DNA of 64,000 bases from Crotalaria pallida. Lineage: Eukaryota > Streptophyta > Magnoliopsida > Fabales > Fabaceae. A program made the position numbers and the translations under genes. The stretch lies in contig CM075654.1 in the NCBI GenBank assembly GCA_037953625.1, positions 21,321,501 through 21,385,500 on the forward strand. Reading direction: 5' to 3'. Under the pieces are notes generated by a model, which was not told where the DNA came from, ran no database searches, and saw only the letters and a list, made by a program, of their open reading frames with translations. Positions 1 through 11,047 of the stretch are shown here, in pieces; the stretch's first letter is position 1, and each line of letters opens with the position of its first letter.

Positions 1-2118
1 GTGACGGAAATTCGAAGTTTTCTCGGTTTGGCAGGATATTATAGACGTTTTATCGAAGGATTTTCAAGGTTATCCTTGCCAATGACGAAGTTAACTAGGA
101 AAGGACAACCGTTCGTGTGGACCACGAAGTGCGAAGAGAGTTTTCAGGAGTTAAAGAGGAGGTTAACTACAGCCCCAGTGCTTGTTTTGCCTAATCCGGA
201 GAAGAATTTTAGTGTTTATTGCGATGCGTCGAAGCAAGGTTTAGGTTGCGTCCTGATGCAAGAGCGAAAATTTGTGGCGTATGCCTCTAGACAACTAAAA
301 GTTCACGAGCAGAATTACCCAACTCACGACTTGGAGTTAGCTGCGGTAGTTTTTGCTCTGAAGATATGGCGACATTACCTCTATGGTGCGAGGATTGAGG
401 TATTTAGTGATCATAAGAGTCTTAAGTATCTCTTTGATCAGAAGGAGTTGAACATGAGACAAAGGCGATGGATGGAGTTTCTGAAAGATTACGACTTCGA
501 GCTACAGTATCACCCGGGGAAAGCGAACGTAGTAGCAGATGCTTTGAGTAGAAAATCCCTTCATGTGTCTGCAATGATGGTGAAAGAGATGGAGTTGATC
601 GAGTGATTCAGAGATATGAACCTGGAAGTTAGGATGAATCCGCGAAGTATGATCTTAGGAATGCTGGTTGTATCGAATGAGTTTATGGATCAAGTCAAGG
701 AAGGACAGTCCAAGGACCTGGAGTTGCAAACAAAGAAGCAGCTGGTTGTGGAAGGGAAGGAGACTAAATTCCAAATAGGAGCTGACGGAGTGCTAAAACG
801 TAAAGATCGGATTTGAGTGCCACAAGACAAAAGAATAAGGGAGATGATTTTGGAGGAAGCTCACAAGTGTAAGCTGAGTATCCATCCTGGAGCAACCAAG
901 ATGTACCAGGACTTGAAGAAGATGTTTTGGTGGCCTGGTATGAAGAGAGAAGTAGCGGTATACGTATCGAGGTGTTTAGTATGTCAGAAAGCTAAGATTG
1001 AACACAAGAAACCCGGTGGAGTGTTACAACCATTGGAAATTCCAAGTTGGAAGTGGGACAATATTTCCATGGATTTTGTGACTGCTTTGCCAAAGACCCG
1101 AAGAGGATTTGACGCTATTTGGGTAATTATCGATCGATTAACCAAAAGCGCTCATTTCCTACCTGTCAATGTGAAGTACCCATTGGAAAGACTAGCAACC
1201 ATCTATGTCAACGAGATAGTGAGACTTCATGGAGTGCCGACAAGCATCATATCAGATAGAGATCCGAGATTCGTTTCGAAGTTTTGGAATAGTCTACATG
1301 CTGCACTCGGGACAAGACTTCAGTTGAGTTCAGCTTATCACCCTCAGACGGACGAACAATCAGAAAGGACTATTCAATCACCGGAGGATCTTCTTAGAGC
1401 TTGTATTTTGGAACAAGCGGGAGAATGGGACACTCTATTGCCACTAATCGAATTCACGTACAACAACAGCTATCACTCGAGCATAGGAATGGCTCCTTAT
1501 GAATCTCTGTATGGAAGGAAGTGCAGAACGCCATTATGTTGGTTTGAGACTGGGGAGAATCTTATTTTGGGTCCGTAAATGGTTCAGCAAACGACAGACA
1601 AGATTAAAATGATTCAGGAAAAAATGAGGAGTGCGCAAAGTCGGCAGAAAAGTTACTATGATCAGAGGAGAACTCCTCTCGAGTTTAATGAAGGCGATCA
1701 TGTGTTCATGCGAGTAGTGCCAACTACTGGGATCGGCAGAGTGCTTAAAACCCGAAAACTCACCCCAAAATTTATAGGACCTTACCAAATTCTGAAACGT
1801 GTAGGACCAGTAGCTTATGAAATTGCTTTAACCCCAATGTTTTCCAACCTACACAATGTCTTTCATGTGTCAAAACTTAGAAAGTATGTTAGTGATCCGT
1901 CTCACATCATCGAACCCGACTCTATTCAACTCAAGGAAAATCTAACGTACGAGACTTTGCCCTTAAGGATAGACGGTCGAAGTGTAAAGAATCTTCGAGG
2001 AAAGGATATTCCTTTAGTTAAGGTTATTTGGAATTCTGTGAATGGTGAGAACGCTACGTGGGAGCGTGAAAGTAGCATGAGGGATTCGTACCCTCATTTG
2101 TTTGAAACAGGTACGTGA
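1..2118 (+). pseudogene. pol: Ty3/gypsy (Tekay-type) pol, 3' part: RT end, RNase H, integrase, chromodomain
   Basis: The window opens inside reverse transcriptase, at the conserved FLGLAGYYRRF segment. RNase H follows (YCDASKQGLGCVLM, then SDHKSLKYLF and VVADALSRK). Next comes integrase, with its HHCC zinc finger (residues H..H at about nt 860-890, CLVCQK near 976-993) and the catalytic stretches MDFV, SDRDPRF and the E of SERTIQS. The chromodomain-like tail ends in KVIWNS...ATWERES...YPHLF. This polyprotein copies RNA into DNA and inserts it. The reading frame is unbroken by frameshifts but has three stops (604-606, 814-816, 1576-1578), so it is dead. The likely original codons (for instance Trp at 814) are inferred from the sister copies in this window. 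It joins directly to a polypurine tract and an LTR. Confidence 0.93.
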
Positions 2119-2154
2119 TTTCTCGAGGACGAGAAATTTCTAAGCTGGGGAAGA
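2119..2154 (+). other. polypurine tract region before LTR
   Basis: The sequence just after pol has the CTCGAGGACGAGAAAT signature found after pol in this family, then a purine run (AAGCTGGGGAAGA) directly before the LTR start TGTAACA. This is where plus-strand DNA synthesis is primed. A near-identical block lies at 11014-11047. Confidence 0.8.
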
Positions 2155-2404
2155 TGTAACATCTGCCCATTTGACTCACTTCTACAAGTCCCTAATTAAG
2201 AAAATTGTTTTAACCTGATTAATTAAAGAATTGATTTGAAAGAGTTTTGACTTCATGATGAGTTTTGAAATTTGATTTACTTGTGTGTGTGACTTCGTGT
2301 GTTTGATTGTTTAAGGTTTTGATTGAGATTTTGTTTTATTGATTCGTATGATTTCATGGAAAATTATTTTATCTAAGCTTTAAAGAATCAAGTCCAATCA
2401 CCTC

Positions 2405-2690
2405 TAGAAACCCTAATCGATGCCCTAATCGAGGAGTGAAACCCTAATCGAGCTCTTGATCTCTGATTAAGTGCCTAATCATTCTCTTAAACCCTAAATT
2501 CTTTTTGATTAGTGAGCTAATCCAAAATTAGTTTTCCTTAATCCCCTGATTAAGTTTTGATTAACGCCTTAATCCTTGATTAAGCCTTAATTACTAAGGA
2601 TTAGTGGACTAAACCTAGATTAATTAACCTAATCCTGATTAGAACCCTAATTAGTGCCTTAAACCCAATTAGCTAATCTAACCACCCAAG
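2405..2690 (+). repeat. cluster of TAATC/GATTA inverted half-sites in LTR 1
   Basis: About 15 copies of CTAATC/CTTAATC or the reverse GATTAG/GATTAAG occur here, many as inverted pairs with 2-6 bp between the arms (CTTAATCCCCTGATTAAG, CTAATCCTGATTAG). The block lies upstream of the pyrimidine-rich leader, so it sits in the promoter part of the LTR. The pentamer is the half-site of the TAATCGATTA palindromes found in other elements of the window. Confidence 0.65.
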
Positions 2691-5630
2691 GGATCCATGT
2701 GGCCGAATTTAGATGCATGGCTTGGCCACCAAGCTCATTTGCATGGTTTCCAAGTAGCATGCCGTTTTAGTCAAACCATGACATCATCACCATGACATAA
2801 GCATGACCTAAAGGAAGAAAAAGTGAAGAAAAGGAAAGGAAGAGGAAGGTGGCCGTGGGGGCCTTGAGGAAAAAACTTGGCCTCCAAGTTTATAACTTAG
2901 CCCCTAAGCATTTGCAAACCAACCCCCCATGCAAACCCTTAGTAGCAAATAAGAAAAATAGAGAAAGATAAAAGAGAGGCCAAACCGTGTGAAACCAAGA
3001 GAGTTCATTTCCGCTCCTTCATTCCTCATTCTTGTTTCTTCACCATTTCTTTCTTTCCCTCAACAAACAACAACATCAACACACCCCTCAAACCTCCAAA
3101 ACCGTGAGGGAGTGAGTGAGTTCTCCATCATTCCTTCAACAATCACACACCTTCTTCCATTCTTTTCCTAAACCAAACACACTCCACCAAGAGAATCATC
3201 AAACTCTTGGTGAAAAAGAAAAGAGAGGGAGTGGCCGAACCTAGTGAGGAAGAGGACCAAGCCTTGAATCCTTCATGATCTAAGCTAGATCAAGCTAAAT
3301 TAGTAAAGAGGAGGAGGAGAAACCATGGACCTTATAGGATGTGTGAGTGAGCCGTGAGGAAGAGGAAACAAAACCAAAGATTTTGGACTTGAATTCTTAA
3401 AAAGTTTTAACTAAGTAAGGATTTGTTTCATAATCCTAAAAGCTTCAAACCTTTTTCTTTGATTCTTGTTCTTTTTCATTCTTTCTTTCTAAACTTTGAT
3501 TTTGTGTGGAAAAGTGTTGATGCATGCTAGTTTTTATGCTTGATCTAATGTTTTTGGTAACATGCATGCTAATCTTTGAACTTGATTCTAAAAATTTTGT
3601 TAAGAAAAATGTTTTTCTCATGATCTTGAGTTTTCTCTTTGATTTCTTGAAAATGTTTTGGAAAAGAACTTGATTTTAAGTTTCATGAAAGATTTTTCAA
3701 AGATCTAGTATTTTGATTTCATGCATGACAAGATCTATATTTGATCTATAAGGTACTTGATGATTTCTTTTATGATTGGCCACGGTTTGATGAATGTTAA
3801 GTGTGAAGACTTGATTTTCTTTTGATTGATCTCTTGCATGTTACAATCTTGAGTTTGATGATGTTTTGAATGAATATAAATTGTGTGATCTTCCATGATT
3901 AGTCACAGTTTGTACTTGATTTTTAGGTTAGAAGTTTTAATGTTGGATTTTGGTTATGTGTATGTGATTTCCATGCAATTTGAGATGATTCTATGTGTTA
4001 AATGTGAAATCTAAATTGTCTAGAAACTTATGTGATGCCCACGGTTTCATGTAAGAAGTGCATACTAAGATTATGCTTTTTTTTGCTTGATGAACCATGT
4101 GAACTTGTTATTAGATCTAGAGTTGTTTTTAAGTCTTGAATTCTTGAAAACGTTTTTAATAAAATCTAGTCAAGGTCATGGTTTAGACCTTTATTTCTAA
4201 GTTGAATTTTATTAATTGAATATGTGTTAATGTCATGTAATTATATGTTGATTGTGAAGATTGTTCTTTGAGAAAATGAATTTTCTAAACAACCTATGAT
4301 ACATTCGGTTTTGACATAGTTTTGCATGATAAGATGAAGTTTTGCTAAGATGAAATTAATTAAGTAAAAGATAAATGAAAATGTGACTAAGAGTATGTGT
4401 GATGCATGATTTGGTTGTGTATGCTTAAGTGTTAGATTTCCTCATTTGATTGAGCTATATGTATGGATAAGTTTGTGAACATGTTTATGGATAACTTGAT
4501 GGCTTGAGATTGTAAAATGTTTGGGATGAATGAATGTTTGTTTGATTTGTTTGACTTGAGTGCCTTGCTGCCCTCATGTGATTCTAAGTCCTTAAACTTG
4601 ATGAAATATTGATTTAAGTGTTGGTTTGATTGTTTTCAAGATGCTTGATTTATCTATGTGTTTGAATTGGTTTTCAACCATGGAAAATGAGTTTTAAACT
4701 TAGGACATGATGCTGTCCAAAATTTTATAAACTATGTTTCTTATTTAAAAAAAAAACGTTTTAAAAGTGTTTTCAAGGTGTTTAAGGTTGAGTCCTTGTG
4801 GACGTTTGATCTAGGTCAAAGTTGGTTTGAAAAGTGTGATTTTTCGGTGTTTTTGGAATCAATTTCAATGCTGTCCAAGAGGGGCCAGCAAAGAAACTTT
4901 TTAATTGAATAAGTTTAATTGATTATTTTCTTATGATTTTAAAGTATAAGAGTTAGTGTTTGACTTGGGACAAGTTTGAGTTCAAAAGAATTGATGTTTC
5001 GTTTCTAAATGAAGTCAATGTTTGGATTTTCTTAAGTTGTCTTGAGAATAACTTTAAGATTAATAATTAAATAAAGTTTAATACTCACATATCTATCTTA
5101 TGGGACGTGAAAGAAGTTGGAGTCGGGCAGACGAGGAAGGAAGGAAATCGTTTGGAACTCGTAGAGTCAATAACTGCGAATCCAGGTGAGAGAGAAGTTA
5201 TCCTAAGACGCTTTGGTGTCTAGTGAGTATGCTAGGACACTCCGTACTCTCTCAAAGTCGGAGTAAAGGTCTATCGTAGTTAGTAGTATACCCGATAAAT
5301 TGTGTGATTGTTTGTATCGCGGTATACGAAGACTCAGACCTATACCATTACATGGTATTGATTGATTGAAATATTTGTTTATGCTGAGTTATGTTGCTGC
5401 TTATATTATCATTGCATGTGCATATTGCATCATCCCGCGTTATAAGTTAAGAATAGAAAAGACATAGAAAACTATAAGAATTACCCAACGATTTAGAGTA
5501 AGACTCTAAGGGATGAAACGCGTGATGGAACCGGATGATGCCGATGCGCCGAGTACGTTGAACGAGTCGATGCTGTTACGACGACGATGACTTGAGTGTG
5601 GACGCAGCGATGGCCGGAACATGTTGAAAA

Positions 5631-5935
5631 CGAATGGCGGTTAGCCACATATTTGAAAGTGTATCTGAATGGCGGTTAGCCACATGATGAAAGAGAATGG
5701 CGGTTACCCACATGATGAACGCGAATGGCGGTTAGCCACATATTTGAAAGTGTATCTGAGTGGCGGTTAGCCACATGATGAAAGAGAATGGCGGTTAGCC
5801 ACATATTTGAAAGTGTATCTGAGTGGCGGTTAGCCACGTGATGAAAGAGAATGGCGGTTCGCCACATGATGAAAGCGAATGGCGGTTAGCCACATATTTG
5901 AAAGTGTATCTGAATGGCGGTTAGCCACATGTTGA
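5631..5935 (+). repeat. minisatellite, 10 copies of ATGGCGGTTAGCCACAT
   Basis: Ten copies of a 17-18-bp imperfect dyad (arms TGGC/GCCA around GGTTA) alternate with two spacer types: one with ATTTGAAAGTGTATCTG (about 35-bp period) and one with GATGAAAGAG (about 28-bp period). Two copies carry single changes (GGTTACCCAC, GGTTCGCCAC). It lies inside LTR 1. Short minus-strand open frames across it are translations of the repeat and not genes. Confidence 0.9.
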
Positions 5936-7508
5936 AAGTATCTATATGTTGAGTATGACTCAGGATGGGTCGGAACACGTTGAATATAGTAGTCGAGTCC
6001 CATCAGAAGCAACCCGCATATGGTTATTGCTATATGACGGAGGAGACATAGGATGGGTCGACAGTAGGACCAATTGAATAGAACCTTTTCGTCCTAAAAC
6101 CATTACCCGAAGTAGTGGAGAGGAAGACACGGTGTTTACCTGCGTGGTAATCACTTGATGATTAGGATAGGGGAAGGCAATGACGGTGACTCGTCAAGAC
6201 GCCTAAGAGGAGTCTGTCTAGGCAGGAAAAGCTACAAGGGACCTGGGTTGACCATCCGGGTAGGGTGAGTAGTCTGGTGTCGTAGTTGAAGTACTGCATG
6301 ACCACTAGACAAACGACTGACGCCCCTTGACTAAATCAGGATCGGAAGAGGGATGCTTGAACACGGTGGAGGTCGACACCCTTTTTGTCATGACATTTTA
6401 TTCCCGGGCAATTTTATAGTGTATCTTGCTGTGGTCTCCTGAAGCCGGTGTGGTAGAGATCCTGTACTTCTGATTGCTTCTGACTAGGTGGATGGATCCG
6501 AGGAGATGTAGACCTGGACCCGAAACCCTAGAGCTTGAATTCTGATACGATTGACTTGAGAGTGTGAACTATGAGACTTCAGCTTTGAGAAAGCGATACG
6601 GAGAGGGACTTAACTTTGTGAGATAAGCTGCTTAAGAGATTCAAATGAGTGAGACGACCTAACTAAGAGAATTTCCCAATGAAAAGATAAAATGTTAGTT
6701 AATGCGACGATTGCATTACATCCTCATACATCTTGCATGATTATCTATTGTATTGTTTGTACTGTTTGTTATGTTCTGGTATGCGTCACTAGTGTAATTC
6801 CAAGAAGTCGATGGGAGTAATTCCATTCGGATAACTTACTCTCTCTACTTCTTGTGCACATGTGACTATAAATCTTTGATTTCAAAAGACGGTGGAGCTA
6901 GTGATGCTACTCCCGGAGGGAGAACTTACTGATCGTGATGTGCCGACGAGGGGGCTACTGATGGACGACGGAGATCGCTTTTGGAGACTCGCGCTGTGGA
7001 TCGAGAAAGAGCTTTTGTTAGTAGCTATAACTAGGTTCCCTGATGGACCCTTGCTGTTATGCTTATCAAGTATACCCCTTTCCTTTTTCGAAATGTTTTG
7101 GTTAAGACATATGTTTTGTAAGAATGGCACCGGAATTCTGTGGTGACCACTTTTGTAAGAACCTTTATAACCTGTTTCCAAACTGTTTACTTGAAGGACT
7201 GTCACAGTCGGACAGGTAAACTCTCTTCTTAAACAAATCAAACATGTTTTCTAAATGGTCCAAACGTTTTCCTTATTTACTGAACGTGAGTTTCCAAATG
7301 TCAAACTGTTTTCCAAAAATTTCCGCAAACGTTTTTGAGAAGAATGATTTTAAAAGTAATACCTTGTTTTGGGAAGCTCGATAGTCGAGTGTTGTTCCCG
7401 TTTCCTATTTGCCTTCTTCAAAAAAAAAATTTACCCTATTTTTCCTAAAAGAATCCATTAAGTATTTGATGAGTGTTTATTTCGAGTTTTCCAAATCGGG
7501 GTGTTACA

Positions 7509-7530
7509 CTTGGTGGTATCAGAGCAATGG
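7509..7530 (+). other. primer-binding site (initiator tRNA-Met)
   Basis: TGGTATCAGAGC (7514-7525) matches the usual plant retrotransposon site that pairs with the 3' end of initiator methionine tRNA. It starts just after the LTR end, so LTR 1 acts as a 5' LTR for what follows. Confidence 0.85.
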
Positions 7531-7669
7531 TTGTCCATGCGGCCTAAACATGGCCTTACATGTTCTCTGTTGTGTGCTCTCTAGATATATTAGGTTGTGT
7601 GATTAGACGCGTTAGTAGGTATATTGAATCGTTAGTGCGTTAATGAATATAGCTTACGATTTCTGGAAG

Positions 7670-7965
7670 AGGAAGAGGTCGTCATGCGCCTGAAGCGGTT
7701 CGGAACACCGAGGACATGCTGAACGAGCTGACTGCTGCAGTTCTGGGCATGAATGAGAATCTCAACGCGATACATCAGCAAGCCCAGCAGAACAACCAGA
7801 ACCAAAACTTAGGACCTCAGGATTTTAGGGGATTAGATGAGTTTTGTAAGAGGAACCCTAAGGAATTCGCCGGTGGATACGCTTCGAAGAACGCTAACGA
7901 ATGTATTAGGAAGTTAGAGCTCATTACACTTCAGAAGACAGCAAAACCCCTTGAAGCACTGTTTT
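7670..7965 (+). pseudogene. gag: Ty3/gypsy gag N-terminal stub
   Basis: A short frame (ATG at 7716) encodes a capsid N-terminus of Tekay type: a glutamine/asparagine-rich segment, then a stretch like FRGLDEFCKRNPKEFAGGY, which resembles the FxGLxxFxKxNPPxFxGG motif seen in the gag of element B. Gag packages the element RNA into virus-like particles. The match stops after about 75 residues, near nt 7925-7940, and unrelated AT-rich sequence follows. The rest of gag and the protease are missing. The break is best explained by the transposon insertion or a deletion to its right. Confidence 0.7.
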
Positions 7966-9679
7966 GAGTGCCCTTGCTGTTGTAGCACCAATGCACATAA
8001 TAAATCCGAATAGATGAAAACTTGGTTCTCCCTTCATCCATGTAAGGGAAAATTTGGCAACAGACTTGAACTAATTAACTTAGGAGAAACAATATATCCT
8101 TTTACCAAAATCAGCTTAGCATCCTCAGAACCACACATTCAAAAGTAACATGTTTCACATGATGGTACTTAACTCATCCATGATTATAGTAAGCAGATTA
8201 TGCTAAGAGAATATATCATTCTTCTAAAATCTTACTATATCACAATTTCACTAAAGCTTATTCTTTAAACAATTTAACGAAGAACATAATTTGAAAAACA
8301 AGAAAATAAGGAATTAAAGTGAAATACAGATCAAAACCTAAGGTAAGTTTCAATTTCAAGAAACCTAGCCGCTCATTCTCCTGAAGCTAGCTAACCTTTT
8401 TTTTAACATTAAAAGAAACTTTTCTCCTAAAGCCTATTCATTAAAAAAAAACAAAAAGAGCATTTGATACCTCTTAAAACAACATAAACAAATTAATCAA
8501 TTAGGGTGTCAGTGTGAAACAAATTAATAAGTAAAAATTAATCAATTAAACAAATTAATCAATTAATCAATTGCAAAAAATTAATAAGATTTTTTAAAAA
8601 AAAAAGGAGAGAGAGAAAACCTAGAAAAATGGAAGAGGAGGAGAGGCGGAGCAGAGGAGTCTTCGATGTCGGAGACGGAGGTGGCGACGGTGATGTTCTC
8701 TCTCCGTGTGGCTTCACTCTCTCACCGAAGAAGATGAACAGTAGCAGAACAACTTGAGAAGAAGGGAAAGTGAACCGGAGGGAAAGGGAACGAAGGGAGA
8801 AGAAGAAGAAATCGAAGGGAAAGTAGTGAACCGGAGGGAAAGGGAATGTAGGGATAGGGAGAGCCGGAGGGTGAGAACCGAAGGGATCGAGAGGGAGAAC
8901 AGAGAGTGGCGGCGGAACACACAGAGAGACGCGGCAGAGGGAGGAGTGGCTGCGCTTTGGCTTCTAAGGGAGGGAGTGGCTGCGTTAGGGTTGAACATGA
9001 ACGAAGCTGCGGGGTAGTGATGAAAATTTAAAGAGTTTGCGCGGTACTTATTAGGTTTTAGTCATTTTGTAAAACATTTCACATCTTTTATTTAAAACCT
9101 GATGCGAAAAGTAGGACAACTCAGACATTCCGCATCAGTTAAATAAAAAACAGATGTGGAATGTTTATTTCTTAAATTTCTTATCTTTACAAGTTTGCCA
9201 CCGCACTAAACATTTCACATCTTTTATTTAAAACCTGATGCGAAAAGTAGAACAACAGACATTCCGCATCAGTTAAATAAAAAACAGATGCGAAATGTTT
9301 ATTTCTTAAATTTCTTATATTTACAAGTTTGCCACCGCACTAAACATTCTGCATCTTTCATTTAAAACCTGATGCGAAAAGTAGGACAACTCAGACATAC
9401 CGCATCAATTAAATAAAAAACAGATGCAGAATGTTTATTTCTTAAATTTATTATATTTACAAGTTTGCCACCGCACTAAACATTTCGCATCTTTTATTTA
9501 AAACCTTATGCGAAAAGTAGGACAACTCAGACATTCCGCATCAGTTAAATAAAAAAACAGATGCGGTATGTTTTACATTTTAAACTTATTTACAAGTTTG
9601 CCACCGCGTTTTGTTTTTACATCATTTTTTTAAAACAGATGTTAATTGGCTGATGTAAAATCCACTTTTTCTACTAGTG
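7966..9679. mobile_element. CACTA-type non-autonomous DNA transposon (right end)
   Basis: The right boundary is seen at 9679: the sequence ends TTTTTCTACTAGTG, the reverse complement of CACTAGTAGAAAAA, which is the terminal form of plant CACTA (CMC) transposons. Next to it lies an array of subterminal repeats (9068-9605), also typical of the family. No transposase frame is seen. The left end was not found; no matching inverted terminus is visible between 7930 and 8600, so the left limit given is arbitrary and the left end may be deleted. A purine-rich stretch at 8600-9010 has open frames on both strands, but these look like low-complexity sequence. Confidence 0.55.
9068..9605 (+). repeat. subterminal tandem repeat, about 4 copies of 133-136 bp
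   Basis: Four units, marked by TTTGCCACCGC at about 9194, 9328, 9464 and 9597. Each holds two small inverted repeats built from ACATTTCGCATC and GATGCGAAAAGT, or ATTCCGCATC and GATGCGGAATG, separated by TTTATTTAAAA-like AT spacers. The dyads could be transposase-binding sites, as subterminal repeats are in CACTA elements. Confidence 0.85.
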
Positions 9680-11047
9680 TAGAATCCTCCTTTTTGCTGA
9701 AACTTTCTTCATGAAAATCCCAAGGTTTGCCAAATTGCTTTGGTAAAATGTTTGAAATAGATGAATCCGAGGATTTTAACCCTTGTTTGTCAGAGGAACT
9801 TGATAAGTTGTTATGAACCCTGATAAACCCAAAGTTTTCTCTTTAACCTTGATCAAATGTTTGATCTTCCTAAAGCCTTATTAAAAATGTAAGACCTTGA
9901 TATCCGACATCCTACGTACAGGCATTCTTAGCATTAGAGAGTGGGAAGTGAAGCACCATGAGGCAGGAATTGAAAGTGCTAAGGAAAGATCGAGGATTAG
10001 TTGACATAAAGGAAGTATGAGCCTTGGAGAAGGTAAGGGTACTCTTTAGAATTGTAGAAAAATTATGAGTTATTCGGAATGAGTAAGAACTAGAGTTTTG
10101 AGGATAAATTGGTCCAAGAGGTGATCTGTATGGTGGTAGAATAAGGGAGGAATCTGAGAGAATAATTAGGACCTGAGCTCCTAAGTGTAGAGATCTGTAA
10201 AAGGAGAGAGATTAGAAAGAGGAGCATAGGTGATGAGATGGTAAGGTTGAATCAATGAAGTAGTGGAGCTCATGGTTAGAACCCTTAGACGTGACCTAAA
10301 GTTAGGATGGAGTATTAGAACTTAATATCTTGAGGAATACTAGGTCTTTGGATTGAAAGAGTGTGGATAGTGTAGAGTTCGTGGTAGATAGAAAAGTTGG
10401 AAAAAGGTTTAGGAAAACTAGGTTGTATGATTAAGTGCTTAGGAATAGGGAATGAAGTAGTGTGTATTCCTTGCGGAATTGTGGTAATTAAGATGAGGAG
10501 ATGAGATGGCGGTCTCATAAGTGGCTAATAAAAATGAAGTATGAGACAAATGGAAATTGTGAAGAACCGATTAAGGTATGATAAGGAATGGGAGTTTTAG
10601 GAATTAAGTTGTGATCAAAGGGGCGGCGTGTAGAGATATGATATATCTAAGTTGGGGAGCAAGTAGAGATATGGAATAGCTTTATTAGGTTTGAACGGAT
10701 GAGGAGAAATATAATTTCGTAAGGTAGTGGAACCTTAGCCCAAAGAGTATAACTCTGTTGTGTTTGGATGTTGCTCGGATATCTTAAACCTCTTTAATCT
10801 TTTGCTTCTGTGAAACCCTGTTGTTTGTATCCCATTCTATTGGCCGACCAGAATACCCCTGAGATCGTTTGCAAAAGTCATCTGTTTGAGTAGCCCGTAA
10901 GGACGATAGTTGGACGATGCACGATCATGGATGTGACGATACAGGCTACGGTTCAGGAGTAAAGAGGTTATTCAGAGAAATTATGCACCCATAATCCGAA
11001 TTCGCTCAGCAGTTCTCGAGGACGAGAAATCCTTAAGTTGGGGAGAA
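9680..11047 (+). other. degraded internal remnant of a Ty3/gypsy element, ending in a polypurine tract
   Basis: No intact frame is present. From about 10890 to 11010 the translation, with stops, still resembles the end of a gypsy pol chromodomain. The signature CTCGAGGACGAGAAAT and the purine run AAGTTGGGGAGAA follow directly before the LTR at 11048. The stretch 9680-10880 is AG-rich, has many stops in all frames and shows no recognisable domain. Confidence 0.55.

Larger units (their letters stand above)
2155..7508 (+). repeat. LTR 1, Ty3/gypsy Tekay-type, 5.35 kb
   Basis: The LTR is bounded by a perfect 7-bp inverted repeat (TGTAACA at the start, TGTTACA at the end), with a polypurine tract before it and a tRNA-Met primer-binding site after it. 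It is unusually long. Inside are a TAATC/GATTA-rich block (2405-2690), a pyrimidine-rich leader (about 2990-3160), a long AT-rich stretch, a 10-copy minisatellite (5631-5935) and a pyrimidine tract near 6830-6860. The right block near 6450-6520 is clearly related to 15250-15330 in LTR 2, but the two LTRs differ so much elsewhere that they belong to different subfamilies. It is both the 3' LTR of the pol on its left and the apparent 5' LTR of the gag on its right. Confidence 0.8.

Noticed and set aside
2400..2470. ACCCTAA words resembling plant telomere repeat
   Set aside because: The words are scattered and interrupted by ATCGA, not a tandem CCCTAAA run; they fit the TAATC half-site cluster of the LTR.
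5676..6012. Minus-strand frames with repeated ANRHSDTLSNMW
   Set aside because: Translation of the ATGGCGGTTAGCCACAT minisatellite.
6882..7241. 119-codon minus-strand frame in LTR 1
   Set aside because: No domain and not matched in LTR 2; the plus-strand frame there is the one with weak similarity to LTR 2.
8714..9017. Open frames on both strands, up to 94 codons
   Set aside because: Low-complexity purine/pyrimidine sequence giving Arg/Glu- or Ser/Leu-rich products; no domain, and the opposite strand is equally open.
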